A DNA stretch of 6,937 bases from an uncultured Fibrobacter sp. (GTDB lineage: Bacteria; Fibrobacterota; Fibrobacteria; Fibrobacterales; Fibrobacteraceae): assembly GCA_937891805.1 (NCBI GenBank), contig CALATK010000018.1, forward strand, positions 1 to 6,937. Reading direction: 5' to 3'. The position numbers and the translations under genes are program-made. Numbering within the stretch: the first letter of the stretch is position 1; each line of letters starts with the position of its first letter. Shown one piece after another: positions 5,772 to 6,937 of this stretch. Under the pieces are notes generated by a model, which saw nothing but the letters and a program-made list of their open reading frames with translations, had not been told where the DNA came from and did not search any database.

Positions 5772-6906
5772 CTTTGCCTCCCGCACTGCTGGAATTCTCT
5801 GCGCTGGAAGAACTGGACTCCGGTTCAGGTCTTTCAAAGCTTGGCCTGATGACGTAGGTCTTGGAATTTAGGTTTCCGCTATAGTCATAGGCGCTGATGG
5901 ATAGCAATTGGTAGGTCCAGCTCCTGTAGGAGCGGGGGAGTGTCAAGAAGACGGTGTCTACCGTGCGGTCTTCGCTGAAGGAAAGTTCTCGGAAGTAAGT
6001 AGCGCCCCGCAGTTCTTGCCCGTTCCAGAAAAAATTTTGGTAGACGCCACCACCGTGTTCCTCAAAATAGAATCGGAGGGTGTCCAAAAAATCCAGGGTG
6101 TCGAGGTCTTGTAGGAGGCCTTCGGGAGAGAGGTGCTTGTTGGATGGAGGTATGGTGTCCAACAGCCGTAGTGTGTCTGCAATGGCGATTTCTCCGGGTT
6201 GTACCACCACATCGGCTGTGTCGGGGTTAAAATCCGTGAGTTTCGGTAGGTTTGCGATGATTTTGTATTTGCCGGGTTTCAGCGGAGAAACGACGAATTG
6301 ATTTGTGTCTAGACCTATCTCGTGCTCAACCACCGGATTAGATAAGGAATCCAGGATGTCTAGATGGATTTTTCCGTGGTTGCTAGAGTAGTATCTGTCG
6401 TAAAGGGATTCGTTGGAGAAACGGATGAATGTCTGGATTCCGCCTTCGTTTTTGTTCCCTTTGGTAAAGAAATCCCCCTGAATGAGCGAGTCGGATTCCA
6501 GACCGAACTCGTTGACCGCGCGGACACTCCAGGTGTAGAATTTCAGGTTTTCTAGCCGGTGGTAGAAATTCGGGTTGTCCCAGTAGGTGAAGTACGGTGT
6601 ATCGATAAGGGTGTCCAGGATAGAATGGGCGACCGTATAGAGTTTTGGATGTCGGTCGTCGGTATAGCGGATACCCCTAGGTTCCTGAATTTTGAGCTGG
6701 TAATACACCTTCGAAATGGAATCGGGGTCGTAGCCGTGCCAGGCGAAGGTGATGCCCTCCTCTGGTGAAAGTCCTTGGCTCCTTATGGCGGGGATGAACC
6801 CTTGGGTCTCTATGACTGGCGGGTTTGAAACCCAGAGCTTTAGAGTGTCCCGCAGGGTGTCGCCGTCTCCAAAATTCTGTCTGATGTAATCGCTTGTTGC
6901 TGACAT
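5764..6906 (-). CDS. Paralogue of the downstream lipoprotein, lacking its signal peptide and most of the first domain
   Basis: A 380-residue reading frame with ATG at 6906 and GGAGG 4 nt upstream. It starts without a signal peptide, inside what is the end of the PKD-like domain in the paralogue: GDTLRDTLKLWVSNPP at 15-30 corresponds to GDTLRDTLHIFVGSP at 127-141 there. An FnIII-like domain follows (about 31-148: ITFAWHGYDPDSISKVYYQL and NLKFYTWSVRAVNEFG), a regulatory/CNA-B-like domain (about 178-248: VSPLKPGKYKII) and an Ig-like domain opening DTIPP (250-355: TLRFYFEEHGGGV, ISAYDYSGN). The tail 360-380 is serine-rich (PEPESSSSSAENSSSAGG), like Fibrobacter linkers but with nothing after it. 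From GDTLRDTL to D-x-IPP is 235 residues here and 240 in the paralogue, so the pair is clearly duplicated. A TAA lies four codons before the ATG in the same frame, and the few codons beyond it also fit the PKD-like domain. The gene may therefore be the 3' part of a longer, interrupted lipoprotein gene. As it stands the product has no visible export route. Confidence 0.8.
   Translation of the reverse strand: MSATSDYIRQNFGDGDTLRDTLKLWVSNPPVIETQGFIPAIRSQGLSPEEGITFAWHGYDPDSISKVYYQLKIQEPRGIRYTDDRHPKLYTVAHSILDTLIDTPYFTYWDNPNFYHRLENLKFYTWSVRAVNEFGLESDSLIQGDFFTKGNKNEGGIQTFIRFSNESLYDRYYSSNHGKIHLDILDSLSNPVVEHEIGLDTNQFVVSPLKPGKYKIIANLPKLTDFNPDTADVVVQPGEIAIADTLRLLDTIPPSNKHLSPEGLLQDLDTLDFLDTLRFYFEEHGGGVYQNFFWNGQELRGATYFRELSFSEDRTVDTVFLTLPRSYRSWTYQLLSISAYDYSGNLNSKTYVIRPSFERPEPESSSSSAENSSSAGGKDD
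5777..5782 (-). promoter_or_regulatory. Shine-Dalgarno GGGAGG fixing the lipoprotein start at 5771
   Basis: GGGAGG with a 5-nt spacer (CAAAG) precedes the ATG at 5771. It lies inside the last codons of the upstream gene and decides against the longer frame that starts at 5837. Confidence 0.85.
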
Positions 6907-6937
6907 GGTGCCTCCTTATCGAAAATTCTCTGATAAA
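6907..6937 (-). other. Possible interrupted upstream part of the 5764-6906 gene
   Basis: In the same frame as the following gene the minus strand reads LSENFR, then TAA (6918-6916), then Gly-Gly-Thr before the Met. Aligned to the paralogue segment IESRFDSVGYRIVV, the Phe and the Gly fall at matching positions on either side of the stop, as expected if this is one PKD-like domain cut by a nonsense codon. The alternative is that LSENFR ends an unrelated upstream gene whose stop overlaps the ribosome site. Only six codons are visible, so this is suggestive only. Confidence 0.35.
6911..6915 (-). promoter_or_regulatory. Shine-Dalgarno GGAGG for the 5764-6906 gene
   Basis: AAGGAGG ends 4 nt before the ATG at 6906 and overlaps the end of an upstream TAA. 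It supports real initiation here, possibly by re-initiation after the TAA. Confidence 0.75.

Noticed and set aside
5772..5837. Longer start (5837) for the lipoprotein gene
   Set aside because: It would put 22 charged residues before the lipoprotein signal peptide and overlap the upstream gene by 74 nt; GGGAGG is correctly placed for 5771.
1..6937. CRISPR arrays, tRNA or rRNA genes, insertion sequences
   Set aside because: I saw no regularly spaced repeats, tRNA-like cloverleaf or transposase motifs; nearly all of the window is taken up by the six genes.

Overview
The window most likely comes from a Fibrobacter-like bacterium of the Fibrobacterota/FCB group. The evidence is indirect. All genes lie on the minus strand. 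The products are dominated by envelope proteins of Gram-negative type: an outer-membrane barrel, a lipoprotein, and PEGA, PKD and Ig-like domains. One protein carries a run of serines of the kind common in Fibrobacter secreted proteins. The DedA protein at the left edge has the N-terminal leader and ESSFIPFPSELVVPPAAY motif I associate with FCB-group homologues. No 16S, tRNA or mobile element is present to confirm this.

Layout in transcription order (right to left): (1) 5764-6906, a PKD/FnIII/Ig-like multidomain protein that starts inside a domain and has no signal peptide; (2) 4356-5771, a full-length lipoprotein paralogue of it; (3) 3724-4356, a small one-PEGA protein with a C-terminal membrane hairpin; (4) 2157-3716, a larger protein with an LSm-like region, a possible TolB/CsgG-like region, two PEGA domains and the same C-terminal membrane hairpin; (5) 519-2069, an outer-membrane beta-barrel fused to helical repeats and a lysine-rich tail; (6) 1-469, the 5' part of a DedA-family membrane protein, cut by the window edge. 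Genes 1-4 are tightly packed (8-nt overlap, 1-nt overlap, 7-nt gap), so they look like one translationally coupled operon. An 87-nt gap without a visible terminator precedes gene 5. A good intrinsic terminator at 482-512 closes the unit just before the DedA gene.

Genes 1-5 read as a cell-envelope cassette of unknown function: two multidomain proteins (at least one a lipoprotein), two proteins pairing PEGA domains with a common two-helix membrane module, and an outer-membrane barrel with a probable periplasmic interaction domain. No enzyme active site is recognisable in any of them, so a structural, adhesive or assembly role is inferred and not shown. The main points to follow up are the 88-residue module shared by genes 3 and 4, the in-frame TAA directly before gene 1 that may split a longer lipoprotein gene, and the ATTTGAC motif just upstream of both genes that lack a Shine-Dalgarno sequence. 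I saw no CRISPR array, RNA gene, insertion sequence or stretch over 300 bases without a gene.
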